NCBI RefSeq assembly: GCF_003149145.1
Contig: NZ_QGDQ01000027.1
Location: 1-64,000 of the forward strand
Source of the DNA: Quadrisphaera granulorum
GTDB lineage: Bacteria; Actinomycetota; Actinomycetes; Actinomycetales; Quadrisphaeraceae
DNA length: 64,000 nucleotides
Direction: 5' to 3'
Shown: piece by piece, positions 61,462 to 64,000 of the stretch
Layout: every line of letters starts with the position of its first letter
Numbering within the stretch: position 1 is the first letter of the stretch
Notes under the pieces: generated by a model
What the model saw: the letters and a program-made list of their open reading frames with translations, nothing else
What the model was told of the DNA's origin: nothing
The model's database searches: none
Translations under genes and position numbers: made by a program

Positions 61462-62375
61462 TTGATGGCCCCTCGCGTCATGCCTGACATCACCCAACGC
61501 TGGGCGAAGACGTAGACGACGATCGTCGGCGCCATCGCCATGAGGTAGCTAGCGAACGCCACGTTGTAGTCCGTGGAGAACGAGCTCTGGAAGATCTTCT
61601 GGATGACGGGGATCGTCTGCAGGTCGGAGTTCGCGGTGATGAGCGAGGGCATCATGTAGTCGTTCCACGCTGCGAGGAAGGCGAAGATGCCGACGGTGGC
61701 GTTCATGGGCGCCAGCAGCGGGAAGATCAGCTTCCAGAAGACCTGCCACGTGGTGGCGCCGTCGATGCGGGCGCTCTCCTCCAGTTCACCGGGGATGGAG
61801 CGCAGGAAGGCGGAGTAGAGCAGCACGCTGAACGACAGCTGGAACATGACGTGCAGCAGCGCCACTCCGACGGGGTTGTCCAGGCTGAGGTACGCGGTGA
61901 GCTTGACCTGCGGGAGCGCGATCACCGGGAACGGGATGAACATCGCCGCGAGCAGGTAGAAGTAGCTGTACCGGAAGAGCTTGTGGTCCCACTGGCGGAC
62001 GATGGCGAACGCCGCGAGCGACGCCAGGACGATGACTCCGGCCACGCTGGCCGTCGCGACGAGCACCGAGATGACGAAGGCGGTGGGGAAGCCGACGAGG
62101 TTCCAGGCGTCCGCGAAGCTGCCCGGGTTGAACGGCGCCGGCAGGGAGAAGCCGTTGCCGTCCACGGACTGCGCGGGCGTCTTGAACGCCATGGTCACGG
62201 TCAGGTACAGCGGCAGGAGCACCGTCAGGCTGCACACGGCAAGCACTCCGGTGACGAGCCACGCGCTGCGGCTGGCGCGCCCGGTGACCGCACCGGTCCC
62301 GTGCTGGTGGCCTTCGTTGCGCCGGGCGGCCTTGGCGGCGGTCTCGACGGTGGCCGGATCTGCTGCGATGGCCAT
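61458..62375 (-). CDS. Sugar ABC transporter permease (MalG type)
   Basis: A 305-residue CUT1 permease. A cytoplasmic head of about 40 residues precedes six helices. The EAA loop reads ESARIDGATTWQVFWKLIFP, and the tail ends RWVMSGMTRGAIK, the usual G-A-x-K. ATG 62373-62375 abuts the stop of the MalF-type gene by one base, and the stop overlaps the GH13 gene by 4 bp. Confidence 0.94.
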   Translation of the reverse strand: MAIAADPATVETAAKAARRNEGHQHGTGAVTGRASRSAWLVTGVLAVCSLTVLLPLYLTVTMAFKTPAQSVDGNGFSLPAPFNPGSFADAWNLVGFPTAFVISVLVATASVAGVIVLASLAAFAIVRQWDHKLFRYSYFYLLAAMFIPFPVIALPQVKLTAYLSLDNPVGVALLHVMFQLSFSVLLYSAFLRSIPGELEESARIDGATTWQVFWKLIFPLLAPMNATVGIFAFLAAWNDYMMPSLITANSDLQTIPVIQKIFQSSFSTDYNVAFASYLMAMAPTIVVYVFAQRWVMSGMTRGAIK

Positions 62376-63256
62376 TACAGGCTCACCCCTCGGCGGTTGA
62401 TGATGCGGAGCTGGGCGATGGAGATGAGCACGGTGATGACGAAGAAGACCACCGCGTTGGCCATCTGGTAGGCGTAGTCGCCGCTGGTGAAGCCCGTGAA
62501 GATGGTCATGGCCACGGACGACGTCGACGTGCCCGGCCCACCGTCGGTGAGGCCGACGATGATGTCGTAGGCATTGAGGAAGTTCTTGAAGCCGAGCACG
62601 GTGTTGATCACCACGTACCCCGCCATGAGCGGCAGCGTGATGGCCGTGAACTGCCGCCACGGGGAGGCGCCGTCGAGCGACGAGGCCTCGTAGACCTCCT
62701 CGGGGATGGCCAGCAGGCCGGCCAAGTAGATGATCAGGGCACTGGGGACGGCCTGCCAGGCGGTGACGACGACGACGGCCACCCACGCCCAGTCCGCGTT
62801 CGCCAGGATGCTGCTGCCACCGAACACGGCGGGGATGGTGGTCGAGAAGACGTAGTTGAAGACGTACGCGATGACGATGCCCGAGACCACCATCGGGATG
62901 AAGAAGACCCCGCGCAGCGCCGTCTTGAACTTGATCCTCGAGTTGAGCAGCACCGCGAGGAACAGAGCGATCGCGTTGACCAGCAGCACGGTCACCACGG
63001 AGAAGCCGATGGTGAAGCCGTAGGAGCGCAGGATGCGCGGGTCGGTGAAGAGCACGAGGTAGTTCGACACCCCGATGAAGCTGTACTCGCCGTAGCCGAC
63101 GTAGTTGGTGACGGAGAAGAACATGCCCGCCAGTGCCGGACCGACGATGAGCAGCGTGAACAGCAGCAGCGCGGGCAGCAGCATGAGATAGAAGGCCGCG
63201 TCGACCTTCTTGCGCGTCCGGCGCACGGTGACCGCCGCCGGGCGGGTGGCGCTCAT
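62375..63256 (-). CDS. Sugar ABC transporter permease (MalF type)
   Basis: A 293-residue CUT1 permease with six helices. YLMLLPALLLFTLLIVGPALAG opens the first segment, and the EAA loop is EASSLDGASPWRQFTAITLP. ATG 63254-63256 overlaps the stop of the binding-protein gene (ATGA). It partners with the MalG-type subunit. As in the other two importers in the window, no ATPase gene is adjacent. Confidence 0.94.
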   Translation of the reverse strand: MSATRPAAVTVRRTRKKVDAAFYLMLLPALLLFTLLIVGPALAGMFFSVTNYVGYGEYSFIGVSNYLVLFTDPRILRSYGFTIGFSVVTVLLVNAIALFLAVLLNSRIKFKTALRGVFFIPMVVSGIVIAYVFNYVFSTTIPAVFGGSSILANADWAWVAVVVVTAWQAVPSALIIYLAGLLAIPEEVYEASSLDGASPWRQFTAITLPLMAGYVVINTVLGFKNFLNAYDIIVGLTDGGPGTSTSSVAMTIFTGFTSGDYAYQMANAVVFFVITVLISIAQLRIINRRGVSL

Positions 63257-64000
63257 GCGAGCGCCGACCGCTTGGCGAGGCGGTCCCAGTCGGCGTCGAG
63301 GATGCGCAGCATGCCGTCTCCGTCTCCATCGAGGAGGGCGCCCTGGAAGTAGTTCCAGAGCGGGATGGTGTTGGGCACGAAGGTCCCCGCGCCCTGGTAG
63401 ATGCGACCCGCCTCGAGGTAGGGCGCGAGCCCGGCCGTGCGCGGGTCGGTGGTGCCCTGGGCGCCCAGCAGGGGCGAGAAGGCCAGGTTCTTCTGGTTGT
63501 AGGTGGCGCACACCTCGGGGGTCATCATCCAGTCGACGAACGCGAGGGCTCCTTCGACGTCGGCACTGGCGGTGGGCACCCACATCGCGAGGTCGAGGTT
63601 GACGCGGACGGCCCGGTCGTCGGGATCCTCTGTCATCGGCAGCGAGAAGGTCCCCAGCTCCAGGTCCGGATCCGTCTTGGCGATCTCCCCCAGGGCCCAC
63701 GGTCCCTGCAGGTACATCGCGACCCGCCCCTGCCCCATCGCGAGGTTGCCGTCGGCGTAGGTCTTGGAGGGGAAGTCGGGGTTGAAGTAGCGCCGCAGCT
63801 CCAGGACGTTCGTCATTACCGGCCTGAAGGTCTCGAGGAACGTCGGCTTCCCGGAGGTGTCGCCCTCAGCGAGCTTGGCCTTGAAGAACGCCGGGACGTC
63901 CGCGCCGCTGCCGGTGGCGTAGTCCCACATGCCCTGCCCGAGCGTCCACACGTCGCGGGCGGTCGTGTAGATCGGCGTCACGCCGGCGGCCTGGAACCTC
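63253..64000 (-). CDS. Sugar ABC transporter substrate-binding protein, C-terminal part (truncated by window edge)
   Basis: The frame runs in from the right edge (first visible residues FQAAGVTPIYT), giving about 248 residues of a family 1 solute-binding protein. Features are GQGRVAMYLQGPWALGEI, LGTFSLPMT, LDLAMWVPTASADVEGALAFVDWMMTPEV and a C-terminal DADWDRLAKRSALA. An internal GTG at 63981 is not the true start. It is probably the first gene of the binding protein-MalF-MalG-GH13 operon; the signal peptide and promoter lie outside the window. Confidence 0.92.
   Translation of the reverse strand, partial: RFQAAGVTPIYTTARDVWTLGQGMWDYATGSGADVPAFFKAKLAEGDTSGKPTFLETFRPVMTNVLELRRYFNPDFPSKTYADGNLAMGQGRVAMYLQGPWALGEIAKTDPDLELGTFSLPMTEDPDDRAVRVNLDLAMWVPTASADVEGALAFVDWMMTPEVCATYNQKNLAFSPLLGAQGTTDPRTAGLAPYLEAGRIYQGAGTFVPNTIPLWNYFQGALLDGDGDGMLRILDADWDRLAKRSALA

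Overview
This is a high-GC (about 73-75 percent by eye) actinobacterial chromosome segment. Dense co-directional genes with 4-bp ATGA/GTGA overlaps, frequent GTG starts, a second groEL gene next to DUF3263 and VirR-like genes, cold-shock genes, an Ala/Arg/Glu-rich coiled-coil plus DivIVA-like pair, and S-box riboswitches all fit the Kineosporiales/Geodermatophilales part of the Actinobacteria. The genus cannot be fixed from sequence alone. No tRNA, rRNA, prophage, IS element or CRISPR array is visible.

Layout. (1) 1-8 kb: a truncated DUF222/HNH-type gene, molybdopterin genes (moaA-moaD on the plus strand; moaE and a DUF4031-MobA-like fusion on the minus strand), and between them a minus-strand operon of histidine kinase, LuxR-type regulator, TasA-like secreted protein, SipW-type signal peptidase and a small second SipW-type substrate. 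(2) 8-25 kb: a glycan-use region with nagB, a sugar ABC importer, two DeoR regulators, GH38 alpha-mannosidase, GH29 alpha-fucosidase, GH4 glycosidase, PfkB kinase and GH2 beta-galactosidase, interrupted by an ECF sigma factor and its membrane partner. (3) 25-30 kb: groEL with two CIRCE operators, cspA, VirR-like and DUF3263 genes, uracil-DNA glycosylase and an SGNH hydrolase. (4) 30-36 kb: coiled-coil cytoskeleton-like pair, riboswitch-controlled flavin reductase, PAS-GAF-PP2C phosphatase. (5) 36-43 kb: oxidoreductases, an APC permease, a protein with three cold-shock domains, LysR and DUF1810 genes. (6) 43-49 kb: an S-box operon with a sugar-type ABC importer lacking an ATPase and two flavin-dependent monooxygenases. 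(7) 49-57 kb: serine hydrolase, anti-sigma-like ATPase, DtxR regulator, REC-Hpt protein, and a second S-box operon (leader peptide, metY, monooxygenase). (8) 57-64 kb: OsmC, PPOX and FAD enzymes, then a GH13 alpha-glucosidase with its ABC importer, running off the right edge.

The strongest integrative signal is a distributed sulfur regulon. Three SAM-I (S-box) aptamers, at about 33.9, 43.0 and 57.3 kb, precede a flavin reductase, an organosulfur uptake/monooxygenase operon, and O-acetylhomoserine sulfhydrylase plus another monooxygenase. The last two also carry tiny cysteine-containing ORFs just after the aptamer. The proposed logic is that under sulfur limitation reduced flavin from the reductase feeds monooxygenases that release sulfite from an imported organosulfur compound, and MetY incorporates the sulfide formed. 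Other notable items are the triple cold-shock-domain protein, a dispersed GTGATCATGG repeat that forms a 24-bp-arm hairpin, and mutually exclusive hairpins at 20.6 kb.
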